Assembly (NCBI RefSeq): GCF_009830105.1
Contig: NZ_WURB01000008.1
Location: 124,001 to 188,000 of the forward strand
Direction of reading: 5' to 3'
Length of the DNA: 64,000 nucleotides
DNA from: Microvirga makkahensis
GTDB taxonomy: Bacteria > Pseudomonadota > Alphaproteobacteria > Rhizobiales > Beijerinckiaceae
This document shows, piece by piece, positions 1 through 9,588 of this stretch (the stretch's first letter is position 1; every line of letters starts with the position of its first letter). The translations under genes were made by a program, and so were the position numbers. The notes under the pieces are model-generated. The model ran no database searches. It saw only the letters and a program-made list of their open reading frames with translations, and was not told where the DNA came from.

Positions 1-3000
1 GCTTTGCCATCTCGACTTCGCCGACCCTTTCCTCCTCCTGCGGGGCGGGCTGGGCGAGCTCGCTCTTGAGGGCGGTCGCGCCGACCGTCACACCGCCTGT
101 GCGCTGCGTCACGCCTCCGGCGCTGCCGCCGCCGGGGATCAGCATGAGGCGGTCCACCGTGCCGCGGGTGAAACCGCGGGAGACGACTGCCGTGGCGGGG
201 GCGGGCTCCGGCGCCTTCGACTGGGCCTCGCCCGAGCCGATGGTGGTGGGGCCTGCCTCCGACGGGTCCACATGGGCGAGATCGTTGCGGCCGAGATAGG
301 AGACCGCGAGCTCTCGGAACACGTAGTCCAGGATCGAAGTCGCTGACTTGATGCGCTCGTTGCCCTGCACGAAGCCGGCCGGCTCGAAGCGCGTGAAGGT
401 GAAGGCCTCCACGTATTCCTCCAGCGGCACGCCATATTGCAGGCCAAGCGAGATCGCGATGGCGAAGTTGTTCATCATCGCCCGGAAGGCCGCGCCCTCC
501 TTATGCATGTCGATGAAGATCTCGCCCAGGCGGCCGTCGTCGTACTCGCCGGTACGCAGGTAAACCTTGTGGCCACCGACGACGGCCTTCTGGGTGTAGC
601 CCTTGCGGCGGTCGGGCATCTTCTCGCGCTCGCGCAGAGCCACCACGCGCTCGACCACCTTCTCCACGATCTTTTCCGAGACGTGAGCGGCCTTGGCGGC
701 GGCGGGCAGGGCGGCCACGGCTTCCACCGCATCCTCCGTGTCCTCCTCCTCATCGGCGATGAGGGCGGAATTCAAAGGCTGCGAGAGCTTGGAGCCGTCG
801 CGGTAGAGGGCATTGGCCTTGAGCGCCAGCTTCCAGGAGAGCATGTAGGCGTTCTTGCAATCCTCGACCGTGGCATCGTTCGGCATGTTGATGGTCTTGG
901 AGATCGCGCCCGAGATGAAGGGCTGCGCCGCCGCCATCATACGGATGTGGCTCTCCACCGAGAGATAGCGCTTGCCGATCTTGCCGCAGGGATTGGCGCA
1001 ATCGAACACCGCGTAATGCTCGGCCTTGAGATGGGGCGCGCCTTCGAGAGTCATCGCGCCGCAGATGTGGATGTTCGCAGCCTCGATGTCGGCCTTCGAG
1101 AAGCCCAGGAACTGGAGCAGGTCAAAGGACGGATCGTTGAGCTTTTCCGCGGGCACCTTGAGCGTGCCGGTCAGGAAGTCCTCGCCGAGGGTCCAGCGGT
1201 TGAACACGAACTTGATGTCAAAGGCCGATTTCAGGCCCTTCTCCACCGCCTCGATCTTCTCCTGCGTGAAGCCCTTGGCGCGCAGGCTGCCGGGGTTGAT
1301 TGCGGGAGCCTGGCTCATGGAGCCGTGGCCGACTGCATAGGCCTCGATCTCGGCAATCTCGGACTCGCGGTAGCCGAGGGCGCGGAGCGCATCAGGCACG
1401 GCGCGGTTGATGATCTTGAAGTAGCCGCCGCCCGCAAGCTTCTTGAACTTCACGAGGGCGAAGTCGGGCTCAATGCCGGTGGTGTCGCAATCCATCACGA
1501 GGCCGATCGTGCCGGTCGGCGCGATCACCGTGGCCTGCGCGTTGCGGTAGCCGTTCTTCTCTCCGAGTTCGAGCGCCTTGTCCCAGGCGGATTTCGCATG
1601 GGCGATCAGCTCCGCGTCGGGGCAGGAGACGTGATCGAGCGGCACCGGGTTCACGGAGAGGCCCTCGTAACCCTCGCTCAGGCCATGCGCCGCGCGGCGG
1701 TGATTGCGGATCACGCGCAGCATGTGCTTCGCGTTGGCCTTGTAGTTCGGGAACGCGCCGAGCTCGCCCGCCATTTCGGCGGAGGTGGCGTAGGACACGC
1801 CGGTCATGATCGCGGTGATCGCGCCGCAAAGCGAGCGGCCCGCATCGGAGTCATACGGCAGGCCCATGGTCATGAGCAGGCCGCCGATATTGGCGTAGCC
1901 CAGGCCGAGGGTGCGGTACTCATAGGAGAGCTGCGCGATCTCCTTCGATGGGAACTGCGCCATCAGCACCGAGATCTCGAGCACGACGGTCCACAGGCGG
2001 CAGGCATGCTCGAAGGACTCCGCGTCGAACTTCTGTGCGGCGCGGTCGAAGAACTGCAGCAGGTTCGCAGAGGCGAGGTTGCAGGCCGTGTCGTCCAGGA
2101 ACATGTATTCCGAGCAGGGGTTCGACGCCCGGATGCGGCCACCGGCGGGGCTGGTGTGCCAGTCGTTCATGGTGGTGTTGAAGTGCAGACCCGGATCGGC
2201 CGAGGCCCAGGCGGCGTGGCCGATCTGCTCCCACAGGTCGCGAGCTTTGAGGGTTTTGACCACCTTGCCGTCCTTGCGGGCGGTGAGCTTCCACTCGCCG
2301 TCGGTCTCGACGGCGCGCAGGAAGTCGTCCGTGATCGAGACGGAGTTGTTGGAATTCTGGCCCGAAACCGTGAGATAGGCCTCCGAATCCCAGTCCGTGT
2401 CGTAGACGGGGAAGTCGATATCCGTGTAGCCCTGACGGGCGAACTGGATGACGCGCTTGATGTAGTTGTCCGGGATCTGCACCCGGCGCGCCATCTTGAT
2501 CTCCTTCTTCAGAGCCGGGTTCTTCTCCGGATCGAAGCAGGCATCGCCCTCGGCCTCGCAATTCACGCAGGCCTTCATGATGGCCTTGAGGTGCTTGGAG
2601 GCGAGTTTGGAGCCGGCGACCAGCGCCGCCACCTTCTGCTCCTCCTTCACCTTCCAGTCGATGTAGCTCTCGATGTCCGGATGATCCACGTCGACCACCA
2701 CCATCTTCGCCGCCCGGCGGGTGGTGCCGCCCGACTTGATGGCGCCGGCCGCGCGGTCACCGATCTTGAGGAAGGACATGAGGCCCGAGGAACGGCCGCC
2801 GCCGGAGAGCTTTTCGCCCTCGCCGCGCAGCTTCGAGAAGTTGGAGCCTGTGCCCGAGCCGTACTTGAACAGGCGCGCCTCGCGGACCCAGAGATCCATG
2901 ATGCCGCCCTCGTTCACCAGATCGTCCTCGACGCTCTGGATGAAGCAGGCATGCGGCTGCGGGTGCTCGTAGGCCGATTTCGACTTGGTCAGTTTGCCGG

Positions 3001-3541
3001 TCTTGTAATCCACGTAATAGTGGCCTTGGCCGGGTCCGTCGATGCCGTAGGCCCAGTGCAGGCCGGTGTTGAACCACTGGGGAGAGTTCGGCGCCACCAT
3101 CTGGTTGGCGAGCATGTAGCGCAGCTCGTCATAGAAGGCCTGTGCGTCCTCCTCGGAGGAGAAGTAGCCGCCCTTCCAGCCCCAATAGGTCCAGCAGCCC
3201 GCGAGGCGGTCGAATACCTGCTTGGAGGAGATCTCGGAGCCGTAGCGGCTCTCTTCCGGCAGCTTGGCGAGTTCCGCCTCGTCCGGCACGGAGCGCCAGA
3301 GCCAGGAGGGGATTTCGTTCTCTTCGACCTTCTTCAGCTTGGCCGGAACACCCGCCTTGCGGAAATACTTCTGGGCGAGGACGTCGGAGGCCACTTGGCT
3401 CCAGGTCTCCGGCACCTCGATGTTCTCGAGCTTGAAGACGATCGAGCCGTCCGGATTGCGGATCTCGCTCGTGGCAAGCCGGAAGGCGAGGGAGGAATAG
3501 GGCGATTGCCCAGCTTTGGTATAACGCCGCTCGATCCGCAT
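1..3541 (-). CDS. nrdJ: Vitamin B12-dependent (class II) ribonucleotide reductase, 5' part
   Basis: Reduces ribonucleotides to deoxyribonucleotides using adenosylcobalamin as radical source; cytosolic. The gene runs off the left edge, so about 1180 residues are visible without a stop. From the ATG at 3541 the frame stays open and shows NSPQWFNTG (about 152-160), ACFIQSVED (about 198) with a conserved Cys, [11 protein letters not shown], and the NPCSE active-site motif with its catalytic Cys. Near the end comes a charged and Ala/Pro-rich linker typical of the long (about 1200+ aa) rhizobial NrdJ form, which normally ends in a Cys-containing tail lying outside this window. No nrdA/nrdB is seen nearby. 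The 1.07 kb upstream is non-coding and carries a candidate NrdR box. Confidence 0.96.
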   Translation of the reverse strand, partial: MRIERRYTKAGQSPYSSLAFRLATSEIRNPDGSIVFKLENIEVPETWSQVASDVLAQKYFRKAGVPAKLKKVEENEIPSWLWRSVPDEAELAKLPEESRYGSEISSKQVFDRLAGCWTYWGWKGGYFSSEEDAQAFYDELRYMLANQMVAPNSPQWFNTGLHWAYGIDGPGQGHYYVDYKTGKLTKSKSAYEHPQPHACFIQSVEDDLVNEGGIMDLWVREARLFKYGSGTGSNFSKLRGEGEKLSGGGRSSGLMSFLKIGDRAAGAIKSGGTTRRAAKMVVVDVDHPDIESYIDWKVKEEQKVAALVAGSKLASKHLKAIMKACVNCEAEGDACFDPEKNPALKKEIKMARRVQIPDNYIKRVIQFARQGYTDIDFPVYDTDWDSEAYLTVSGQNSNNSVSITDDFLRAVETDGEWKLTARKDGKVVKTLKARDLWEQIGHAAWASADPGLHFNTTMNDWHTSPAGGRIRASNPCSEYMFLDDTACNLASANLLQFFDRAAQKFDAESFEHACRLWTVVLEISVLMAQFPSKEIAQLSYEYRTLGLGYANIGGLLMTMGLPYDSDAGRSLCGAITAIMTGVSYATSAEMAGELGAFPNYKANAKHMLRVIRNHRRAAHGLSEGYEGLSVNPVPLDHVSCPDAELIAHAKSAWDKALELGEKNGYRNAQATVIAPTGTIGLVMDCDTTGIEPDFALVKFKKLAGGGYFKIINRAVPDALRALGYRESEIAEIEAYAVGHGSMSQAPAINPGSLRAKGFTQEKIEAVEKGLKSAFDIKFVFNRWTLGEDFLTGTLKVPAEKLNDPSFDLLQFLGFSKADIEAANIHICGAMTLEGAPHLKAEHYAVFDCANPCGKIGKRYLSVESHIRMMAAAQPFISGAISKTINMPNDATVEDCKNAYMLSWKLALKANALYRDGSKLSQPLNSALIADEEEDTEDAVEAVAALPAAAKAAHVSEKIVEKVVERVVALREREKMPDRRKGYTQKAVVGGHKVYLRTGEYDDGRLGEIFIDMHKEGAAFRAMMNNFAIAISLGLQYGVPLEEYVEAFTFTRFEPAGFVQGNERIKSATSILDYVFRELAVSYLGRNDLAHVDPSEAGPTTIGSGEAQSKAPEPAPATAVVSRGFTRGTVDRLMLIPGGGSAGGVTQRTGGVTVGATALKSELAQPAPQEEERVGEVEMAK

Positions 3542-4614
3542 CTTTCAAATCCTCAATTTAGGGACAAACGTCCCCGTGGCCACAAGTTGCCCCTGTGGCT
3601 CTTCAGCCCAAAATTTATTCGACGCCCCAACGACCCGTTCTTCTCGGATCGCCACACGCAACACGCCCGAGTTTCGGTCTCCTCCAGACGCCACAGGTCG
3701 CGCGGCAAAACGCGTTGCCACGGCCTCTGAACGCTTGCCTTCGGGAGATTTCGACCGCCCTTTCGGGCTGGCCGCCGGTCTCGGATCGGAACCCCGGCAA
3801 GCTAGTCGTGTTGCGAGCCTCACGTCAAGAACTTGTGCTGCGCGTTCTTGTTCCAACTATATATAGTGGGCAAATGTTAAGAATGTGGAAAACTGGCTAA
3901 GCTACAGAGACTCCATCAGGAATCCCGAGGCTCGTCACGAAGGCCGCAGATCCGGCCACCTGACTTCCATCCAAAGGATGGTCGGTGCACCCGCTCGGGC
4001 GCGCATTCGGAGAGGGATGGTTCCGTCCGCGCCTGAGCCGGAAACAGGGCCGGTTTTTCCCAGAAAAGCGGTGCCCTGCGGGATAAAACCGGGCCAAGCC
4101 GGGAGAAACGCCGGCTGCTCTGATTCTCACCCGCACTAGAAGGCGGTGTCGAATCGCTAGCGGATCGAGGGGATAAGGCGGAAATCACTGTTGGGCCGGT
4201 CCTTTGCGCTGGGCGAGACTGCCCGGGACGCGAGAGGCCATGCCATCCACCATCTGGGACGGCTCCGGTCCATGCGATGCCTGGGGAAGACGCACCCCAT
4301 GCGAAGTTGGCTGATGATCTATTCGTCGTGAGAGGCGGGCGTGCCCCGAGATCGGGGCAAAAACCCGCTTCTATGGACGTCCAAGTGAGCTGAGTCCCCG
4401 CCTTTTAGATGAGAGAAGACTAACGAGGAATACCTTCTGAGAACGTGCAGAATACGAAGCGATAGACCAGTGGTTGTCTTAATTCTCGGATTATCTGGAA
4501 TTTGCAATCAGTGGTTGTTTCGAAGGCAGCCCGCGACATGTGTTTTATGTTACTTGATTACGTTTCCGTTTGGTTTAGCCTCGTACTCGAGCTAGACTTC
4601 AATGGAGACCGATC
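3542..4614. other. Long intergenic region between nrdJ and the RTX gene
   Basis: About 1.07 kb with no convincing gene; the short open frames in it have no recognisable motif or good ribosome binding site. It should carry the divergent promoters of nrdJ and the RTX gene. I looked for an adenosylcobalamin riboswitch on the nrdJ side and did not see its B12-box. The only recognisable signal is the palindrome at 3855-3870. A purine-rich GGAGA lies about 8 bases before the RTX ATG. Confidence 0.6.
3855..3870. promoter_or_regulatory. Candidate NrdR box upstream of nrdJ
   Basis: Positions 3857-3866 read CTATATATAG, a perfect 10-bp palindrome identical to the core of the known NrdR consensus (ACACTATATATAGTGT). 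The flanks match only partly. NrdR is the ATP/dATP-sensing repressor of ribonucleotide reductase genes. The site is about 315 bp ahead of the nrdJ start, further than usual. The second box that NrdR normally uses, about three helical turns away, is not obvious. Confidence 0.5.
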
Positions 4615-6654
4615 ATGGCGACTGCCACACAGATCCTGCTTGCGGAACTCGAGCGCTTGATGGGAGGTGCTCTGCCGAACGGCGGTTACGGGGGCGTCCT
4701 ACTGACCAACGGACCTATGGCCGACTCCGGTGAGAATGTTGCCGAAGTTGTCACAAGGATCGAGTACATAAACAAGGAATGGATAGAAACCCAGGAAATC
4801 GTCTATCGCAGGGTCCCAAGCAACCCGGAGCAGAGCGGATTGACGTTCGATCATGGGGCCCTCTTGTCCGATGGTGTGGAAAACTTCTCCGAGTACTGGG
4901 GCATAATCCTGGAGCCTGGAACAGATGCGGTAAAAGGCTGGCTCAACCCGATAGAACACTGGTTTTGGGACGTAATCGTGGATGCCCCTACCGCGGCCGA
5001 ATACGAGATTCCCTATTCTCCCACATCGTTCTTCGATAAGTTTTTCTTCCGATACGAAATCGATTTCTGGGGGAACTTCTTCTTCGGGGGAGCGGAGGAC
5101 GGAACGCCTCCGCCTGCGGAACAGCCCTCGGAACCGGAGGATCCTCCCCAAGTCTCTGTGAGGGGATTTGTCATCGGCTCCGGATCTGAGGCCCGTGTCG
5201 TCCATATGGCACGCGGTACCGAAGGGGACGATATCATAGCAGGCGCCAACATTGCCTACGGCGCTGGTGGAAACGATTTGATCGCGGGTACGGACTACCG
5301 CGACATTCTCTCTGGCGGGGCCGGGGACGACGTTCTCTCGGGCGGGCGCGGGGGGGACGTGATCTCCGGCGGCGCCGGCGTGGACACGGTGAGCTACGCC
5401 GCCAGCGCGAGCGGCATCAGCGGCGAGGGCATTCGGGTCAACCTGTCCACCGGCGTGGGCCTGCAGGGCGACGCCCACGGCGACCGGCTGCTCGACATCG
5501 AGAATGTGATTGGCAGCGCCGGCAACGACTTCATTCAGGTCGGCAATGACAATGCCGCCGATTTCGACGCGGCCGATTATCTCGCCAAGAACCCGGACGT
5601 GGCCGCCTACAAGGAGGCCCATCAGCTCAGCGATGCGTGGGTCTACCATCACTGGCGGGATGCGGGCCGCTTCGAGGGCCGCAGCGGCGGCTGGCACGGC
5701 ACGACCAGAGGAGTCGGCGCGGACTGGGGCACCGCATTCGATCTCGCCGGCTATCTGGCGGCCAACCCGGACATCCAGGCCTACAAGGACGCCCACAATC
5801 TCTCCGATGCCTGGGTCCACAGTCACTGGATGGAAGCGGGCCGCCACGAGGGTCGCAATGGCGGGCTGAAGGCTTCCGGAGCGGTGATCGATTCCGGCGA
5901 CGGCCACGATGTGGTGGTGGGCGGCGTCTACAGCGATCATCTGCGCGGCGGCAATGGCGCCGACTCGCTCCATGGCGGGCTGGGCCGGGACGTGCTGCTG
6001 GGCGGGGCGGGCCGGGACAGCCTGGACGGCGGCGCGGACAACGACCAGCTCTACGGCGGGCACGGCGACGACACGCTCCTAGGCGGTTCCAACGAGGACA
6101 GCATGGAGGGCGGCGAGGGCGCCGACAGCCTGAATGGCCAGGATGGCCATGACCTGGTGCGCGGCAATGCCGGGAACGACTATCTCGATGGAGCCAACGG
6201 CAACGACACGCTGGACGGTGGTGACGGTAGCGACTTCCTGACCGGCTGGATCGGCGCGGACCTGCTCCTGGGCGGCAGCGGCGGCGACACGCTTTATGGC
6301 GGCGACGGCAACGACACGCTCGAGGGCGGCAGGGGGCTGGACCTTCTCTATGGCGGGACCGGGCGGGATACCTTTGTGTTCGATGTCGCGGCGGACGGGG
6401 ACGCGCAGGCCTATTCCTACATTCCGGTCGTAGTGGACCAGGTCATGGACTTCGCCGTGGGCGACGTGCTGCGGCTCGAAGGGGCGGGCGCAGTGACCTT
6501 CGCCCGGCAGCAGACGGTGACGTGGAGCGGCGTGACGCCGGTGGTCGGCTACCAGACCACGGTTCTGGTGGACAACAAGTACCAGATCATTCTGGAGAAC
6601 TATGGCCGCAATCTCTACTGGGATGCGGCCTCGCACACGCTCATCGCCTACTGA
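4615..6654 (+). CDS. RTX-type calcium-binding (hemolysin-type repeat) protein
   Basis: 679 aa, acidic, no Cys-rich or Sec signal; probably a type I secretion substrate. Residues 1-200 match nothing I recognise. Gly/Asp nonapeptide repeats (GGxGxDxLx type) occupy about 205-300 and 425-582, the expected calcium-binding parallel beta-roll. Between them lie two near-identical modules of about 42 aa (317-358 and 373-417). Each has the pattern D-x2-YLA-x-NPDV/I-x2-YK, then SDAWV, then W-x2-AGR-x-EGR, seen in other bacterial RTX proteins. The C-terminus (TFVFD, then DQVMDFAVGDVLRLEG) resembles the end of serralysin-like RTX proteins and should hold the secretion signal. No HlyB/D/TolC genes are adjacent. 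Substrate or function is unknown. Codon use is more AT-rich in the first 200 residues than in the repeats. Confidence 0.88.
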   Translation: MATATQILLAELERLMGGALPNGGYGGVLLTNGPMADSGENVAEVVTRIEYINKEWIETQEIVYRRVPSNPEQSGLTFDHGALLSDGVENFSEYWGIILEPGTDAVKGWLNPIEHWFWDVIVDAPTAAEYEIPYSPTSFFDKFFFRYEIDFWGNFFFGGAEDGTPPPAEQPSEPEDPPQVSVRGFVIGSGSEARVVHMARGTEGDDIIAGANIAYGAGGNDLIAGTDYRDILSGGAGDDVLSGGRGGDVISGGAGVDTVSYAASASGISGEGIRVNLSTGVGLQGDAHGDRLLDIENVIGSAGNDFIQVGNDNAADFDAADYLAKNPDVAAYKEAHQLSDAWVYHHWRDAGRFEGRSGGWHGTTRGVGADWGTAFDLAGYLAANPDIQAYKDAHNLSDAWVHSHWMEAGRHEGRNGGLKASGAVIDSGDGHDVVVGGVYSDHLRGGNGADSLHGGLGRDVLLGGAGRDSLDGGADNDQLYGGHGDDTLLGGSNEDSMEGGEGADSLNGQDGHDLVRGNAGNDYLDGANGNDTLDGGDGSDFLTGWIGADLLLGGSGGDTLYGGDGNDTLEGGRGLDLLYGGTGRDTFVFDVAADGDAQAYSYIPVVVDQVMDFAVGDVLRLEGAGAVTFARQQTVTWSGVTPVVGYQTTVLVDNKYQIILENYGRNLYWDAASHTLIAY

Positions 6655-6811
6655 GCTGATGGCGCAAGGCACGAGGCGACCAGAAGAGGGACGCCCGAGG
6701 CGACCCTTTCTGGTGGAACGAGCCAGGCCGGCGATAAGTGCTAATCCTTCCTGGACTTCTCATGAATCCGACGTCATATTCCGGCCAGCTTTCCGACCCT
6801 ATGGCAGACGC

Positions 6812-7225
6812 ATGAAACAGTTTTTGACCCAGTTCTTTACCTGGTGGAACGGACAGACCCTCGGCACCCGGTTCTATACTTGGCGCAAAGGTCAGTTCGT
6901 GGGCCAGGACGAGTTCGGCAATCGCTACTACCGGCACATCCAGGCCGAGGCGATCGACACGAACGTAGGCGCGGAGCGCCGCTGGGTCATCTATAACGGC
7001 GAGGCCGATGCCTCGAAGGTTCCTCCCGGCTGGCGCGCCTGGCTTTGCCATAACGGGGACGTGCCTCCGAGCGAAGAGACCTACCGGCCGTATTCCTGGG
7101 AGAAGCCTTATGTGCCCAACATGACCGGCACGCCCCAGGCCTACCGGCCGCAGGGCTCCCAGCTCTCCACTGGCCAGCGTCCCGCCGCGACCGGGGATTA
7201 CGTCCCCTGGACGCCGGGCGAGTAA
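6812..7225 (+). CDS. NADH:ubiquinone oxidoreductase NDUFA12-like subunit
   Basis: 137 aa. Alphaproteobacterial homologue of the mitochondrial complex I accessory subunit NDUFA12 (B17.2), membrane-associated in respiratory complex I. The start at 6812 gives MKQFLTQFFTWWNGQTLG; the frame is open further upstream but that part is not family-like. Diagnostic features are GRNYY-like GNRYYRH, ERRWVIYNGEADASKVPPGW and HPYS-like YRPYSWEKPY, followed by a Pro-rich tail ending YVPWTPGE. Gene order NDUFA12 - DUF2155 - aat is conserved across many Hyphomicrobiales, which supports the call. Confidence 0.93.
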   Translation: MKQFLTQFFTWWNGQTLGTRFYTWRKGQFVGQDEFGNRYYRHIQAEAIDTNVGAERRWVIYNGEADASKVPPGWRAWLCHNGDVPPSEETYRPYSWEKPYVPNMTGTPQAYRPQGSQLSTGQRPAATGDYVPWTPGE

Positions 7226-7255
7226 GGCTTGTCCGGCCCTCCCCATGATCGTGTT

Positions 7256-7474
7256 ATGCTGAAACATTTCAACCCTCGTGCCTGTGTGGAATGTGGTCTG
7301 CCTTACGGCCACGCCGACTTCGCCTATCATTCCGGCAGGAGCGAGAACGGCCCGTCCTATTGGTCCGATCGCGGTCTTCTGTGCTCCGTAGCATGCTCCA
7401 CGGCTCATTTCGAACGCCGGGAAAAGGAGGGCGACGTCATGAAGGAACCCGCGCCCAACCCTCTGGAACGGTGA
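7256..7474 (+). CDS. Small Cys-rich (zinc-ribbon-like) protein
   Basis: About 72 aa from ATG 7256; an in-frame TTG at 7229 would add nine residues. Two cysteine pairs, CVEC near the N-terminus and CSVAC about 35 residues later, suggest a single structural zinc site. The C-terminus is charged (FERREKEGD). It sits 30 bp after the NDUFA12-like gene on the same strand and may be co-transcribed with it. I do not recognise the family; function unknown. The start has only a weak ribosome binding site. Confidence 0.5.
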   Translation: MLKHFNPRACVECGLPYGHADFAYHSGRSENGPSYWSDRGLLCSVACSTAHFERREKEGDVMKEPAPNPLER

Positions 7475-7631
7475 GTTCGGGAGGTGCGCGTCCCGCAAAG
7501 AAGCCGACCCTGCGGTCGTCTTTGCCTCGATCGCCCTTTTTCCATCATGGTTCGCGTGTTATCGCGTTGCCGGAACCCGATTTGGGCGTTCTCGGCCCAC
7601 AGCCAGTTCACAAGGGGCACGGATTAAGACA

Positions 7632-8249
7632 ATGAAGTTGGAATGGACGCGGGCTGGACTGGTGCTCGCATCGGTCGCCGGTTTGGCGGGGGCGGCCCAG
7701 GCGGACAGAATCAAGAATCCGACGGCAGTGTTCTCGGGCCTCGACAAGATCACCGGGCGCATCGTTTCGTTCGAGGTGAGGATCGACGAGACCGTGCAGT
7801 TCGGCGCTCTCCAGATGACGCCCCGCGTCTGCTTCACCAAGCCGCCGACAGAAACCCCGAACACCACCTCCTTCGTCGAGGTGGAGGAGGCCGGCGCCGA
7901 CGGGAAGACCCGCAAGGTGTTCTCCGGCTGGATGTTCGCCGCGAGCCCCGGTCTGCATGGCATCGAGCATCCGGTTTACGATATCTGGCTCGTGGACTGC
8001 AAAGGCGGTACGGAGGTGATCGCCGAGCCCAAGGAGAAGCCCGAGGAGCTGCCTCCGATCGAGGCGAGTCCGCAGCGCACATCGGCGGAGCCTGCCCGAC
8101 CGGGCGACATCATGGCCCCTGCCGATTCCGTGCAGCCTCTGCCGCCGGCACCTCCCGTAAGCTCTGCGCCGCCTCAGCCGCGGCAGCCGGCGAGGAGAGG
8201 TCTCCAGGACTTCAACCGCAACGCGCCGCTCATCAACACGGATCGCTAG
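7632..8249 (+). CDS. DUF2155 domain-containing exported protein
   Basis: 205 aa. N-terminal signal peptide (KLEWTRAGLVLASVAGLAG then AAQA, predicted cleavage near residue 24). The DUF2155 core spans about 30-130: KNPTAVFSGLDKITGRI, then VRIDETVQFGALQM, a conserved CF(T)KPP and SGWMFAASPGLHGIEHPVYD-IWLVDC. The two conserved Cys (CFT and VDC) could form a disulfide. The C-terminal third is Pro/Ala-rich low complexity. Function unknown; it is the usual neighbour of NDUFA12 and aat in this bacterial group. Its stop is 6 bp from the convergent aat stop. Confidence 0.92.
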   Translation: MKLEWTRAGLVLASVAGLAGAAQADRIKNPTAVFSGLDKITGRIVSFEVRIDETVQFGALQMTPRVCFTKPPTETPNTTSFVEVEEAGADGKTRKVFSGWMFAASPGLHGIEHPVYDIWLVDCKGGTEVIAEPKEKPEELPPIEASPQRTSAEPARPGDIMAPADSVQPLPPAPPVSSAPPQPRQPARRGLQDFNRNAPLINTDR

Positions 8250-8255
8250 AAGCAT

Positions 8256-8921
8256 CTAGAGCGCGGCGAGCACTTCCTCGCCGCTCAGGATCAGTCCCTT
8301 GGGCCAGGCGTACCAGTCGCCGTCGTGCTCCATGGCCAGACGCAACATCTGTTTGTAGCTGCGGCGCGGAATCTCGATTGCCCCGAACTGCGCAAGATGC
8401 GGGGTCACGAACTGCGTGTCGAGGAGGGTGAAGCCGCCGCGCTTCAGCCGGGCGACGAGGTGGACGAGCGCCACTTTCGAGGCGTCGCGCTCCGTATGGA
8501 ACATGCTCTCGCCGAAGAACGCCCCTTTCAGGCGCACTCCATAGAGGCCGCCCACCAGTCGGCTGTCCCGGTAGACCTCCACCGTGTGGCAGAAGCCGGC
8601 GTCGAACAACTGACCGTAGAGATCCCGGATCCGCCGGTTGATCCAGGTTTTCTCCCGGTCCACGGCGGGAGCTGCACAGCCGGCGATCACCGCATCGAAA
8701 TTCCAGTCGATCCGAACCTCGAACTCCTCCGAGCGGATTGTCCGGGCCAGCCGCTTCGGAACGTGAAAGGCATCGAGGGGAATGATGCCCCGCTCCCGGG
8801 GCTCGACCCAGAACAGGGACGGATCGTCGGCATCCTCGGCCATGGGGAAGATGCCGGCGGCATAGGCCTTGAGCAGGATTTCAGGGGTGACGGTGATGGT
8901 ATCGTCGGCAGACCGGGTCAT
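8256..8921 (-). CDS. aat: Leucyl/phenylalanyl-tRNA--protein transferase
   Basis: 221 aa. Transfers Leu or Phe from aminoacyl-tRNA to N-terminal Arg/Lys of proteins, marking them for ClpS/ClpAP degradation (N-end rule). Family motifs: [44 protein letters not shown]-like [36 protein letters not shown] and [16 protein letters not shown]. Length is normal. It is the last gene of the minus-strand run aroQ-accB-accC-methyltransferase-aat, 61 bp after the methyltransferase. Confidence 0.96.
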   Translation of the reverse strand: MTRSADDTITVTPEILLKAYAAGIFPMAEDADDPSLFWVEPRERGIIPLDAFHVPKRLARTIRSEEFEVRIDWNFDAVIAGCAAPAVDREKTWINRRIRDLYGQLFDAGFCHTVEVYRDSRLVGGLYGVRLKGAFFGESMFHTERDASKVALVHLVARLKRGGFTLLDTQFVTPHLAQFGAIEIPRRSYKQMLRLAMEHDGDWYAWPKGLILSGEEVLAAL

Positions 8922-8982
8922 TCACCAACCTGTCCAATCGCGCGGGCCATGCCAGCAAACATAGAACAATCAGTGCCTAGGG

Positions 8983-9585
8983 TTAGACCGGACTGATGTA
9001 GATTTTGGCGAGCGCCCGCAAATCGTCCTGCGCCTTTGGTGTCTTTGTCGCGACGGTCCAGAGATCGTATTTGCTGGGCCGGCGGGCCACGGCGATGCTC
9101 GCGAAGCCTGCTCGAGCGCAGACGGTTTCCATCGATTTCGCAGTATAGCCCGTATGGTGGGCCATGTAGAGGTTGCCCTCCGCCATGGCTGGCCTGAACC
9201 CGTACAGCACGTCGATCGGCGAAATCGGACCCGCCGCACTCTCGTAGAGAGGGGTGTCGATATCGCCGCAAGCCAGCTTTTCACCAAGCGACTGCAAGTC
9301 GGGACAGGTGACGATCAGGAGGCCGTCGTCCTTGAGCACACGGTAAAAGGCTTTGAAGGCCGGCAGCACATCGTGCGGGTAGAGATGCTCCACATTGTGG
9401 GACGAGAAGACCGCGTCGAAGCTGCTCGATTCGACCTTCGCGAGTTCCGGCAGCTTGTCGACGATATCCGGCATCACGCCCTCGTCTATGTCGAGGGTCA
9501 CTTCCTCCCACTCGAGCGACTTGAAGGGACGCAGGGTTTGATCCTTCCGCTTCTTGCCGCAACCGACGTGGAGGAAGCGCGGCAT
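8983..9585 (-). CDS. Class I SAM-dependent methyltransferase
   Basis: 200 aa. Methyltransf_11-like Rossmann fold: motif I is replaced by the short FLHVGCGKKRKD at the N-terminus, followed by the acidic motif VTLDIDEGVMPDIV, then FDAVFSSHNVEHLYPHD and a C-terminal half of the fold with DDGLLIVTCPDLQSL. The C-terminal part (HHTGYTAKSMETVCARAGF) is the usual capping region. Substrate unknown. It starts 3 bp after the accC stop, so it is almost certainly translated from the accBC transcript. Confidence 0.82.
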   Translation of the reverse strand: MPRFLHVGCGKKRKDQTLRPFKSLEWEEVTLDIDEGVMPDIVDKLPELAKVESSSFDAVFSSHNVEHLYPHDVLPAFKAFYRVLKDDGLLIVTCPDLQSLGEKLACGDIDTPLYESAAGPISPIDVLYGFRPAMAEGNLYMAHHTGYTAKSMETVCARAGFASIAVARRPSKYDLWTVATKTPKAQDDLRALAKIYISPV

Positions 9586-9588
9586 CGA

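Noticed and set aside
437..3730. A 1097-codon plus-strand open frame
   Set aside because: It is antisense to nrdJ, which shows full family motifs; the plus frame has no domain and is a high-GC shadow.
3542..3860. Adenosylcobalamin riboswitch in front of nrdJ
   Set aside because: Looked for because the enzyme uses B12, but the conserved B12-box and the paired core could not be found.
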